Assembly (NCBI RefSeq): GCF_964204865.1
Contig: NC_135264.1
Location: 62,001 to 126,000 of the forward strand
Reading direction: 5' to 3'
Length of the DNA stretch: 64,000 nucleotides
DNA from: Styela clava
Lineage: Eukaryota; Chordata; Ascidiacea; Stolidobranchia; Styelidae
Position 1 is the first letter of the stretch. Each line of letters opens with the position of its first letter. Position numbers and translations under genes: made by a program. Of the stretch, positions 44,614 through 55,585 are shown in pieces. The notes under the pieces are model-generated. The model saw only the letters and a list, made by a program, of their open reading frames with translations, was not told where the DNA came from and ran no database searches.

Positions 44614-46149
44614 CATCGGCCCATGTGGAGATCTTTCTCTCCACTTCTAACTTTATCAGGTTTATATTGAGATTGACCATCTCAATGCTAAATTTTTCTT
44701 AGTCAAAAGGCACACTTGATTCGCAAAGATTTGTGAATGCGCACAGTACACCAATTTGTCTAATGTTTTGATTCCATAGGCAGGAGGTTGTGGATCGGTG
44801 CTGCTCCGGATGGGATATATTACGTGTTTCACGTGAATCCAACGTGCTCAGATTCGACTGTTTTCTGGGTCAATTGGAGTCACTAACATCAAGATATGTA
44901 TAAGGATAAGATAACCTGGAAGTAACATTCCATAATTTAGAGTAAAAAATGTATCTGCCTCCACAGCTCTTTCAAATGGAAGATATGATGTCTTGGGGGT
45001 AATTTCTATCAAATATTTTATACAGTGTTATGGGTATAGGCGGCTTCTTTTGAAGTGTGGTAGGTCTAGCTAGTCGAAAGACACATTAAATGTTTATGCT
45101 AACAACTGCAAAGTGATATTGCAACGCATACAAGTTAACAGAATTTGTTGAAATAGTCCTGCCCTTTGCCTTTCTTTAAAATCCCTCCTTTTCTAACTAT
45201 TCTTTTCCTCTCTGGAATGGCAAAATTCAAATATTGATGGCTCTTATAAGCATCTGATAATGGGTTATCTTTCCTTTTTCCTGAAAAGAAATTAAACACT
45301 AATCACCATTTGACAGTGCCAAGTTTGTGTATCAGATCAGTAATAGATTACCTGCTAACTAACGAAACAATCAGACAACACCTTCTGACCATTAATGAAG
45401 ATTTCTTTCCCGATAAGTCACTGTTATTACTGAAGGTGAATGCGTTCGTTTCCTGCTGATTCCCATTGATGACAGACGTATCGCATGTAAAACCAATACT
45501 AATTAGTCTAAATTCGAATTATTTGTACAGGTATCGTTAACGTCCATTCCTTCCTATTTTTCGAACTGAATCCGATATTTGGACAGAGAATATGCGCATG
45601 AAATTTCGATAACAATATGGTTAATTAAAAGCCGAGACAGCTTTAAATGCAGGAATGTAGTAAAATCGGAAAATGTAAAGTTATAAAATCACAGCTAAGG
45701 GGTCGTTGCCTTTCGAGGCGTCCCGATTTGAAGTCACAAAAATATGGTAACCCTAAACTGACGGGAGCCAAATGGACGTTTTCGCTTTTTTGCCGTCCCG
45801 TAAACATAGTCACGTGACCCGTGCAATTCCTCTGTAATGATAGAAAACCTCTGGTATAAATGTTAACTGAAACCCCTGAGCTGAATTGTCGGAACCCTGG
45901 TTGAAAACCATTGCAATACAGCATATTAAATAAGTCTTCAAATACAAATAGAGGATAGTTTCCGAGAAAAAAAATCATAAATACTTGGGAGCACTATTCT
46001 GTCAATGTTTCGCATTTTCACTGGTATTGCGATGGGATGTGGGTATCATTCTTTCCTTATTTCTGCCACGGCTTAGATGGAGGCACCGTTCCCACCAGGA
46101 TGTGGGGGCATGATGCAGTTGGGCATATTTCCAACGCTTAGCACGATGA
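44614..46149. other. No gene recognised
   Basis: The 111-codon minus-strand frame at 45643-45978 has no recognisable domain. No repeat pair was noticed. Confidence 0.4.
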
Positions 46150-46310
46150 GCAACAGCGCCGCACTCGTTAATTTATTGAAAAAAGAAAATAAGCACACAA
46201 TGAAGAAATGAAATACACTGCACATAGAAAACAGCCGCACTAGTTAATTTATTGAAAAAGAAAATAAGCACACCATGAAATGAAGAAATGAAATACACTG
46301 TATATAGAAA
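46150..46310 (+). repeat. Tandem duplication of a ~78-bp unit
   Basis: CGCACTCGTTAATTTATTGA...AATGAAATACACTGCACATA is repeated at once as CGCACTAGTTAATTTATTGA...AATGAAATACACTGTATATA, with a small AATGA insertion in the second copy. Confidence 0.75.
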
Positions 46311-46339
46311 ACAATATAAATAAAAAATTGGATAAAGTA

Positions 46340-46750
46340 TCTGGCTAACTTATCCCATACCCGGCATGAACTGGTAACCAGACAAGAGGCTGTGAAACGC
46401 CACATGATTAAGCAGATTTATAGACTATCCTCTTCCCTTGGGATAAATTAATTGCATACCCGACATGGACTGGTAACCATGTCATAGAAGGACCATATAG
46501 ATAGATTGAAAAAAAGAACGATATGAAGAAAATGTATATAAGAGCAATATATTAAAAAAATGAATAAAAACATGTTAGGGCTCACTAATCCCATACCCGA
46601 CATGGACAGGTAACCAGGCAAGAGGCTGCGATAGTCGTATTGAGTATAGTATGATGAAGCAGTCTAAAATATCTTATCCCATACCCGACATGGACTGGTA
46701 ACAATAGTGCGCCATATGAATAGGTGTTCCTATGGGCTTTCCACTCCCCC
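46340..46750. repeat. SINE-like fragments, four partial copies
   Basis: CCCATACCCGACATGGACTG (or a close variant) plus GTAACCA recurs at about 46350, 46452, 46588 and 46677, each followed by unrelated or shortened tails. The full-length relatives at 51490-51770 and 52440-52720 include a TTTGAATCCC or GAATCGAACTT word resembling a tRNA B box, so the family is probably a tRNA-derived SINE. Confidence 0.5.
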
Positions 46751-47335
46751 GGGATAAATTCAGGTTCATTTCAAATAATAATAAATAATAAACACCAGCC
46801 ATAATAATAAACAATAATAATAATCGACAAAGCACAAGCATGATATGAATCCTCCATTTGACATATTAGATTATTTATATATTGATTTATTTTGTATTGC
46901 GTCTCGCACATGACATGCATTTATTAACGCTATGTATTCTTTTCAAATCCCATCAATGTTGCAATGCTGCCTGGCATGTGTAGTGATGTTTTAAATTATT
47001 TTTATTTTACTGTCAAGTTCCAAGGTACGTGAAGCCTTATAAGCGGTAGCTCAAATACAATAAAATTTTGCTATAGTTTTGAACAACTAAGGTAAGATCC
47101 AAACTTTAATATTACCGAATTATTAATATGTTCGACTGTTGACAATAATTTCGCAGAAAGCATGTTAGAAACAATAGATAAGAGATAGGATACATATTTT
47201 TATTTATGAACTAGTATTTTTTATGGGAATCATCCACCTATTGGCACTCTAGCTGACAAAAAAAAACAGGTATTTGGCGTTATCTGCACTGAGGTAAATA
47301 ATATTGGTCTGAAATTGGCCTATCATCACTTTGTA
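46751..47335. other. No gene recognised
   Basis: AT-rich, with an (AATAATA)n-like patch near 46776-46825. Confidence 0.4.
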
Positions 47336-47910
47336 TTAAATTACATGCGACTATGCAACAAGACAAAGAATTAATACAGGATTTTGTCACACGGTTTCTA
47401 CAGGCTATTACAGATCGTTAGTACAGCTGTACAAAATGCAAATACGACTTTAAAAAAGATGTCGCAATGAATCACTTTATCAGGGCACCATCAGACGACA
47501 TCCTACGGGTGGATATGCTAGCCGAATCCGCTGCCCTGAAAACATTTGACAACACAGTCAAGCATTTTAAGACTAGGCAGCCGTAGTGAATAAATCAGCC
47601 ACCTTTCATGTTGGCATGCCAAAGCCCACCACACTCTAAGAAAACCGTCATAGATGCTCATCACGCTTTATAAACTGGCTGGAATCCAGATACTCTCATT
47701 CAGAGCATGAATCCCTCGCTATCGCTTGAGGCCTTAAGCATTCACATTTTTACCCTTGGATGCCCGCATTTAATAGTAACCACTGACCATAGACCACATA
47801 TTGCTATATTCTCAGACAGAAGCCTAGATGAAACAAAAAAAAATTAAAGACTCCCTTGGCTGAAAGAGCACACATTCACATTTTGATCCACAAATTAATA
47901 CAGCCCTGGT
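47336..47910 (+). pseudogene. Ty3/gypsy-like LTR retrotransposon fragment
   Basis: 47350-47585 encodes a gag-like stretch (DKELIQDFVTRFLQAITDR, an in-frame TAG, then a part with HFIRAPSDDILR). Shortly after, 47695-47850 encodes RNase H pieces (SEHESLAIA, a TGA, then after a shift VTTDHRPHIAIFSDRSLDE). Glu-x-L-A-I-x and TDH-x-P are the Ty3/gypsy RNase H landmarks. Protease and reverse transcriptase are missing in between, and LTRs were not found. It is an internally deleted, dead copy. Confidence 0.6.
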
Positions 47911-48514
47911 AAATGACATAAGGGACCATAGGCAATTTATTCTCACATGCACAGCATACAAAATATACCAGTCACGCATTCATCAAATACAATCAAAGTT
48001 TTCCAGAACTGAAAACCTTTTATTCTCGGATCTAAGACAATGATGGGAAGTACGAGATCGTGGTACCACCCACATATTACAAACCGATCCTAACAAACCT
48101 ACTACATTATGCTCAGGGAAAAAAGTTCACTTTACAGTTGTCATGTGTCAGAATCGCATTTTGAAAATTTGATATTAATAAAAGATGATGAGGGATTCAC
48201 CTTGGCCAATGGGCGGGCAAAAAAAAGATACCTTGGATTCGGAAAGATATGAAATGCTGTAAGAAACTTTCACGAGGAACTCAACTTTTCAACGGTTATA
48301 CCTCTTTCCTAATGGACAATTTTAAAAAAGATCGCATGCCCAACTTCGCATTTATTGAAGAGTAAAACTTTTCTCCCTCGAGAACCATATGTTCCAATGT
48401 GCCACAGCCCACAGATATACAGAATGCGAAAACGAAGCAGTGTACAGACATTGCAAAAAAAGCTCTTTCACAATACTTTGAACAAACCAGATAAACACCA
48501 TACAAATTTTAGAC
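47911..48514 (+). other. Possible continuation of the LTR element; no intact gene
   Basis: Broken frames follow the RNase H remnant, and I cannot identify integrase residues. Near 48450-48512 lies a ~60-base piece (ACAATACTTTGAACAAACCA) that reappears after the minisatellite at about 49217. Confidence 0.35.
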
Positions 48515-49160
48515 AAGAGATCTTAATATTGGGTAATGTAGAAAATACCATCACCATCACCAGTATCTTAATATTAGTTAATGTAGAAAATACCATCACC
48601 AACAACAGTATCTTAATATTACTTAATGTAGAAAATACCATCACCATCACCATCACCAGTATCTTAATATTAGTTAATGTAGAAAATACCATCACTATCA
48701 CCAGTATCTTAATAATATTAGTTAATGAGAAAATACCATCACCATCACCAGTATCTTAATATTAGTTAATGTAGAAAATACCATCACTATCACCAGTATC
48801 TTAATAATATTAGTTAATGAGAAAATACCATCACCATCACCAGTATCTTAATATTAGTTAATGTAGAAAATACCATCACCATCACCAGTATCTTAATATT
48901 AGTTAATGAGAAAATACAATCACTATCACCAGTATCTTAATAATATTAGTTAATGATAAAATACCATCACCATCACCAGTATCTTAATATTAGTTAATGT
49001 AGAATATATTTTCACCATCACCAGTATCTTAATATTAGTTAATGTAGAAAATACCATCACCAGTATCCTAATATCAGTTAATGTAGAAAATACCATCACC
49101 ATCACCAGTATCTTAATATTAGTTAATGTAGAAAATACCATCACCATCACCAGAACACCA
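48515..49160 (+). repeat. Minisatellite, about 14 units of ~45 bp
   Basis: Unit is approximately TCTTAATATTAGTTAATGTA, GAAAATACCATCACCATCACCAGTA. Units vary by the number of CATCAC triplets, by an extra AAT, and by loss of the GT in AATGTAGA. Open frames on both strands (48355-48759, 48950-49189) are by-products of the period. Confidence 0.92.
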
Positions 49161-49469
49161 TCTAGCCAAATAAAATATTGGTAGACCATTAGGCAACTAA
49201 CTTGGGATACAACATCTCTTACAATACTTTGGACAAACTAGAGAAATACCATACAACTTTTAGACAAGAGATCTTTAATATTAGTTAATGTAGAAAATAT
49301 GATTTCACCACCAACTCATACCATACACATAGCTAGTATTGAGATTCGGATCGATAGTCAAATAAAAATAATTTTAACGGATATGGCCCTGCAAATAACG
49401 GGTCAATAAAAACAAAATTGTATAAAAGTTTGGTCGATATATTGAGCAGCTATTGCAACTCTAAGATTT

Positions 49470-49880
49470 CCTAATAGTGGGAGACTTTAATATCATCTTG
49501 GAACCAATAAACGCTATAAGAATTAATAAGAGACTTCAAACTTCGATCACCAAAAAATTTTTTCAAGACTTTCTACGAACCAATAATATTTTCGACACTT
49601 TCAGAAAAAAGTATTTAAAAAACAAATCTTCACTTATCATTCCAGATCAATATCTATACTTCATATGACTTGGGTCGAGACAAATGATTACCACCAATGA
49701 TATCGCTAATGAGCTCATCCAAAATATCCAAACAAGAGATTTTTATGTTGGAACAACCCGTCAACAGCGACAAAATTACAACTCTATAAAATCACTGCGA
49801 AACAACAAATCAACTGGGATAGACGAAATTAGTAAGGAATTCTACATAACTTTGTTGAACACTATAAAAATGTAATTCAC
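49470..49880 (+). pseudogene. LINE endonuclease end and reverse transcriptase start
   Basis: 49470-49668 begins VGDFNIIL, the GDFN block near the end of LINE endonucleases, and then a helical region. 49684-49875 includes SLRNNKSTGIDEISKEFY, which matches the first reverse-transcriptase block (K-S-x-G-x-D-x-I-x-x-E-F-Y) of L1-like elements. An in-frame stop separates the two, and the spacing is shorter than in intact elements, so part has been deleted. It may belong to the same LINE type as 26090-27580, of which it would be the next section. Confidence 0.6.
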
Positions 49881-50354
49881 ACAAATGATACATGTTTTTT
49901 CATTCGACCCTTTTGACATACATTTGCAAAAAATTAAGACAACACAGAATTCATAATAGAAAAGATACTCGAAATGAACAGTCATTTATTGACGATAGAA
50001 TGTGGGACCAATCTTGGCACTATGAAGCCTTTTATTCTCTAGGCTCTAAAATAAAATCTTTAAACAAGGACCTGTACAGCAACACTATGCCCCACATAGT
50101 ACCAGCATATCGGGCGTTATATTTTATACCTTTATCAGACTGTTAACTTATTGCGAAAGAGTGGAAAATGTCAAAAAAAGAAGCATACCGCATGAAAACG
50201 CCCACAAAGAAAGAAACATTCAAATTACTTAGGATTACAGTCACGATGAACCCAATGCAGTAGCTTTTAATTCGACTGGAAAATGAGCAAAAAAACACAT
50301 TAATGTCTCCAGGTGGAATGCACATGGTGCTGCAAGGGATGGATCAATATCAAA
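49881..50354. other. No gene recognised; possible decayed LINE
   Basis: The 84-codon frame at 49892-50146 follows the reverse-transcriptase fragment but shows none of the later RT motifs such as the YxDD box. Confidence 0.35.
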
Positions 50355-50957
50355 CAGGGGCACAGCCGCGGGTCACAGAGTTGCAATTCACCTAAGGCTC
50401 TTGCTAACAGACAGAATGAATAAATGTGAGAAATATTTGTTTTATGGTGTTTTACTTATTCTGCGCCCATCATATGTGTTAAATTCCTAATTTTGCATGA
50501 AGCGCTTCAACAAAGTTTTTTTAAAATCCAGACACGTCACAGGTAATATATGAAAATTTCCTGAGATTATGGGGGAAAATATTATTTTGACCCCTCCGAA
50601 AAACCATTATAGCCTCATTATAGCCATTTTTTAAAAAGTAAGCAGTACCGAGTATTCATACAATAACAAACTTGCTGGTTTTTATTTATAAGTCGACAAT
50701 AACACAGATACGATTGAAAATTGAATGCATAAAAAAGTCTATCATCAGCTTTATAAATATTCTCAGCAATATTCGGACAACATGTAGCATGTAGATGCTA
50801 AAAATTGGCAAAATATTCAGACGTCTGGCAAAGGGAAGCGAGCTACAGGCCCAATCTGGAATTTAGTCATTAGAGCTTTGTTGTGAACTGCACACAATTT
50901 TATTTTTTTAACACCTTGCGACATTGTGAGTATAAAAAAAACCCGGCTGCACCCCTG
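50355..50957. mobile_element. Non-autonomous hAT-like element, 603 bp
   Basis: The left end CAGGGGCACAGCCGCGGGT and the right end (reverse complement CAGGGGTGCAGCCGGGT) match closely. The would-be target duplications, ATATCAAA and CTCTCAGA, agree at only 5 of 8 positions, so either they have diverged or the copies recombined. The interior resembles 4721-5130. Confidence 0.65.
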
Positions 50958-51044
50958 CTCTCAGATGACTTCCTACAAGTTGACTAAGCCAAGTTCGCTA
51001 CTCTCAAGACATGGTAGTTGTTCGGATGAGATTTAAAATACAGA

Positions 51045-51925
51045 TACAATCAAATGCAGACCACCTGACCTATATCTCGAAAATGCAGTGACTGTAAAAG
51101 CAATGAACACAATTCATCAAACCAGAGGAAACTACATTGCAAAGCATTCTGCAAAACATGAGAGTAGCACGACGAATCACTTTGCAACAGGGTGTTGACA
51201 TGAAGATTCTGCAATGGAGTTAACAGCATATGCTAATCATTCTGAACAGAGAAACAACATAACAGAGATCATAATCAATGCCACCACAACTGCCCATGAT
51301 TGTTATCTATGCCATAAACATATTTGTACTTATCCAGACAGTGAAGCCAGCATATGCCTTGCAGGATTAGCTCTCTTAAACACTATCTTTTCACAACAAT
51401 GTAATCTAACACCATGTAAGAAAGTTGTGCAAACAGTCGAAAATTTCCGACTGGCCTGTCACAGCTCTGCGATGGGGTGCATGAATTAGCTCTCCACCAC
51501 ACCTTTGGTTACCCTGTGCGAGTTCACAAGTTTGAATCCCATGAGGGATGGTTATGTGCGAGAGGATTGCTGGACTCCTCGCCGCCATAGGGTGGCTTAT
51601 GTTCCAAATGGTTGGCTATTGCTTTCTTCACCATCAAGTCCATGTTCCCAAAACAAAATAACTGGCCAACTAATCCTATACCCGTCATGAACTGGTAACA
51701 GGACGAGAGTTCGTGGTTCGCCAGATGAATAAACCGTCTTATTTCCTTTACCCTCCTCCAGGTAAACATGTAAATCCTATCCTAGACTTCCATGCCACTA
51801 TCTAATTCTCTACTAGGCAGCAAGTTCACAGACAAAACTGTATATTTCTCCCAAAATTATACTCGAGCAGAGATACATGTATTGAACTCAACATTTTTTC
51901 CCATTCCAATGGATGTCATCCAGTC
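51045..51925 (+). repeat. Left arm of a large imperfect palindrome
   Basis: Pairs with 52310-53165 inverted. Landmarks shared in mirror order: CAATGAACACAATTCAT, GATTCTGCAATGGAGTTAAC, CAGGATTAGCTCTCTTAAAC, CACCATGTAAGAAAGTTGTG, CATGAGGGATGGTTATGTG, CACTATCTAATTCTCTACTA and GAGATACATGTATTGAACTC. The arm holds an open frame at 51214-51489 and a SINE-like tail at 51490-51770. Confidence 0.85.
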
Positions 51926-52309
51926 ACTATCCTAAGGGAAATGATAAAATCATCATTAAAGGTAGGACAGAACAACTCTGTTCACAGCTACTTTGATTAG
52001 CAAGCAGAGTAGACCCCAACCCTCAGTATGCCACCCTTTATAGCAATCTGAAACAATCTATGCGAAAAACTAAAAACCTATTAAGGAACCTTAGCCAAAA
52101 GCCCTTTTAACAAGACTGGTGCAGTCACTCATAGGATGAGGGAACAACTACCTACTCTATAAGGAAAATGCACTAGTGCTATTGAAAGTGCTTTTAGGTT
52201 TAGCTTTTCGCACACTGTTTTCAGATAGCTGAAAAGGTATGAATACTGGTTGTTCGGGGCGAGGGCCCATGTTTGCGGTCTTATGCAACTGTGAACAGTG
52301 TTGTCCCTT
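51926..52309. other. Spacer of the large palindrome
   Basis: About 380 bases without visible self-complementarity or a recognised gene. The 102-codon minus-strand frame 52129-52437 runs into the right arm and resembles nothing known. Confidence 0.6.
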
Positions 52310-53165
52310 GGAATTGGGAATGATGTTGAGTTCAATGCATGTATCTCGGCTAGAGTATAATTTTGGGAGGCATATACGGTTTTGTCTGTGAACTTGCTGC
52401 CTAGTAGAGAATTAGATAGTGGCATGGAAGTATACAATAGGATTTACATATTTATCTCCGAGGAGGGGAAAGCCGATAAGACAGTTTATTCATCTGGCGA
52501 ACCACAACCTCTCGTCCTGTTACCAGTTCATGTCGGGTATGGGATTAGTTAGCCAGTTATTGTCTTCGGAAGCATGGACTTGATAGTGAAGAAAAGCCAT
52601 AACCAACCATCTGTAACACGAGCCACCCTGCGGCGGCGAGATGTCCAGCAATCCTCTCACACATAACCATCCCTCATGGGAATCGAACTTGCTAACTCAC
52701 ACAGGGTAATCAAAGGTGCGGTGGAGAGCATATTCATGCACCCAGGCCAATCGGAAGTTTCCGACTGTTTGCATAACTTTCTTACATGGCGTTAGATTAG
52801 ATTGCTGGGTAAATGTGTTTAAAAGGGCAAATCCTGCAAGACATATACTGGTTACACAGTCTGGATACGTAGAAATACATTTGTCGCCTAAGATTACTAT
52901 CATAAGCTGGTATGGTGACATTGATTAAGATCCATGTTATGTTGTTTTTTGTTCAGAATGATGGGCAGATGCCGTTAACTCCATTGCAGAATCCTTCCAT
53001 CGACACACTGTTGCAAAGTGAATCGTTATGCCACATTTTTCTCAGGCTCTGCAGATTGCTTTGCAATGTAGTTTTCTTCTGATCGAATGAACTGCGTTCA
53101 TTGCTTCCACAGCCATTGCATTTTCGAAGCTTAGGTCTGGTCAGCTGCCTTTGATTTCATTTTTG
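52310..53165 (-). repeat. Right arm of the large imperfect palindrome
   Basis: Inverted relative of 51045-51925 with frequent substitutions and a few indels. The minus-strand frame 52697-52921 (ICLAGFALLNTFTQQSNLTP) matches the left-arm frame (ICLAGLALLNTIFSQQCNL), including CKKV and QTV-NFRLA. Confidence 0.85.
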
Positions 53166-54164
53166 TCCTACTGATGTTATGGAACTTTCGGTTCTTGCTA
53201 TTCACAGGACATCTACAAATGACACAGTTATTATCTTTGAACTCATTTGAAATTGCCCATGTTGTCGAAGATTATTCTGCTTTCATTTTGCAATTTTTTT
53301 AGCAAACTGATAAGCAAATGGGTATTTGAAATATGTTGCCTCATTTCATGGGGCTACATAGAACCATTGGAAATGGTCTTAGTGCAAAAAACGCATTGCG
53401 GCATTTGCTCAAAAATTTTCGTTAAAAACGTGAAACGTAGTCGAGATGACTATGATCGTACTTTACTTTTACATAAGCATTACCTTTTTCTAACAATTCA
53501 GCAGAATGGAGGGACGAGTCAAATATTTGTTCGTGAGAGCGCGTGCTCACCCAATATCTCTAAGACATTTGAATAAAAACTGTTCTCTTTTGCAGCTCTG
53601 CAACGTAAATCTTCTTGCGTAACGTTTAATTTAAAGCATTGGTGCTCGCTCGAGACATGCCTGTGAGGTTGTTATTGGCCGACCAAAGATCAAAATGAGT
53701 TGCGTAGCACGATCAGAATATCATGCCCATCAACGTGATATTTTACTAAAGTTTTGATTAATTGAATGGGAATCTTTTTCCGCTTCATGGCATATATTGT
53801 AATTTTCATTGTGTAATATTTAATAATTGTGTTGTTGTACAAACATTTTTAGAGGAGCAATCAATTTCCCACCTGCAACCACCAAATTTCCCACTAGTGG
53901 GAAATTTCCCATCGGTTGGGAACCACTGGTCTATGACCTCGAAACTGAATCTTTATAGTCAGAAAACAGGTTAAAAAGTTATAAAACAATACATTGAAAA
54001 TTAACAAACAGTTTGGGCATGCGTCAAAAGAAAATATAAAAAGATTGATCATCGATGCTGGAAAGAAAATAGTGTTTTGGACATAGTCAGCTTATAGATG
54101 AAAAGTCTTGCCCACGCCCACCTGTGGTTGACTTATCTTTGACTATGGATTATTCTAGTTAGAC

Positions 54165-54338
54165 TGTAGTGTTATGTTCGCGAATCTGGTCCATATTACC
54201 TTGTTCTTACTAGCTACATGCCAACTAAATATCTGTTTCGTTGTATTTTAGACTGCATGGTTAGGACTTCAATTTAACCTTAAATCTAAGTATCTTGTGT
54301 TAGTTTATATAATTTGCATGCATAAAGTGGAACTTATT
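54165..54338 (+). other. Candidate LTR and primer-binding site, unit 1
   Basis: TGTAGTGTTATGTTCGCGAA begins a 174-bp stretch that ends just before TGGCGACCAGGATAAA. TGGCGAC-AGGAT-type sequences are common primer-binding sites of animal Ty3/gypsy elements, right after the 5' LTR. No 3' LTR was found, so the LTR limits are unproven. The equivalent stretch in unit 2 lies at about 56370-56530. Confidence 0.35.
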
Positions 54339-54340
54339 AA

Positions 54341-55580
54341 TGGCGACCAGGATAAACTCAACTAATAACTCTGGAAGTCCTAACGTACAGACCAACATGG
54401 CTTTCCGAATGACACAGCTTGACAAATTTGATCCTGATAATCACCGCGGCAATTATCATGACGCATTCTGCGAATTTGTAGATTCATCCCAATAGGAATA
54501 CAATGCCATTGCCAGAGATCCTTCAAAAGAGGAAGGCACAGAGACGCATGGATCGAGAGGAATAGGCAAAAAGTATTCCTTGGAAGATTGCATCGAGAAA
54601 CCTTCAAAAAGACTATGAAGATGTCGTGCCAGAAGGTGATCTCGAATTCAAAGATTTTGTCGATAAAATGAAAGAGTAATACGGGCCAACCCGTAACTAC
54701 ACCATTGCAAATTTTGAATTTCATGAACTGCATCAGGATGAAGAAGAAAGTATTGACAATTTCGCAAGGCCTGTAAATTCATGTGCAGTAAAACATGCAC
54801 CGTAGCAGACATACTGATACATGACCAAATAATCATTGGTACAACTAATCAAGAAATCAGAAAAAAGTACTGAAGAATCAGTGGGATCCAAAGAAGCTAA
54901 TTGATAACGGAAGAAGGATTGAATCAGCAGCCCTCAGTGCGGAAAGAATAAATGCTGAAAATAATGTGCTGCGTACAAAACCAGGCAAGTATTGGCGCAA
55001 ATCAAGAAGCACCAGGAGAAGTCCAGAAGAACGAGCCAACATAATCACATGTACAACATGTTCTTCTAGAACCTGCAAAGGTAGGAAAAGGTGCATGGCT
55101 TATGGTCTAGAATGCTTTGCCTGTTGTATGAAAAGCCACTTCAAAGGTTCAAAAAGCTGCAAATATAAAACCCCAGAAGAGAAGAGACACTCGACGACTC
55201 GGAACCAAGAGTGAGGATGAGAAAAATCTGAGGGACAGTTCCATGAACAGCAATGAATCGTCTATGCCAAAGACATATCGTGTCAACATTAAAAAATCTA
55301 ACAAAAATCAAACGACTATCTTGCCGATCAAACGGTTGCACAAGCAACATCAGACAAAACTAACCAGCAGCAGTTACTCTATCAACATAGTCATCAGAGA
55401 AAGAGTCGTCAAAGCATTTGCCGACACTGGAGCTGATATCAATGTCAATGCTCAGAAGCTCAAGTTACCACTTAAAAGAACTAAAATTCGACCATATGGA
55501 TCTAAGCCACTAAGATGTGCGGGGTATTACGAAGGCAGTGTAATAATATACTGCAAAACAGTGACAAATGCTCGAATACA
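54341..55580 (+). pseudogene. Ty3/gypsy-like gag-protease remnant, unit 1
   Basis: A gag-like frame starts at about 54341 but has several stops up to 54880. It then opens at 54880-55214 with a Cys/His region (TCTTCSSRTCKG, then CFACCMKSHFKGSKSC), a diverged zinc knuckle of the nucleocapsid type. The next frame, 55243-55585, contains ADTGADINV, the D-T-G-A active site of a retroviral-type aspartic protease. Reverse transcriptase is absent because the unit ends here. Dead copy. Confidence 0.75.
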
Positions 55581-55585
55581 TGTGG

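Larger units (their letters stand above)
53372..55585 (+). repeat. Tandem duplication, unit 1 (2.2 kb)
   Basis: From GGTCTTAGTGCAAAAAACGC to the junction at about 55585 this unit is nearly identical to 55586-57782. It contains a non-coding part with a hAT-type right end (GGTTGGGAACCACTG at about 53918-53932), a candidate LTR (about 54165-54338) and gag-protease remnants. The unit is cut inside the protease frame, where TGTGGTC meets TTAGTGCAAAAA. Confidence 0.9.

Noticed and set aside
48515..49160. Possible CRISPR array because of regular repeats
   Set aside because: The units are contiguous, variable and without unique spacers, and the genome is eukaryotic. It is a minisatellite.
48355..49189. 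Long plus- and minus-strand frames with repeated TITSILILVNVEN or VMVMVFSTLTNIKIL
   Set aside because: They arise from the 45-bp minisatellite and its complement. Frames exist on both strands, and neither has a start context or splice support.
51490..51560. tRNA gene, suggested by a TTTGAATCCC B-box-like word
   Set aside because: No cloverleaf with an acceptor stem could be drawn, and the piece recurs as part of a longer dispersed repeat. A tRNA-derived SINE is more likely.
54341..54400. ATGGCGACC at 54340 as the start codon of a host gene
   Set aside because: The TGGCGACCAGGAT sequence is better read as a retroelement primer-binding site, the downstream frame has several stops, and the region is duplicated with the element.
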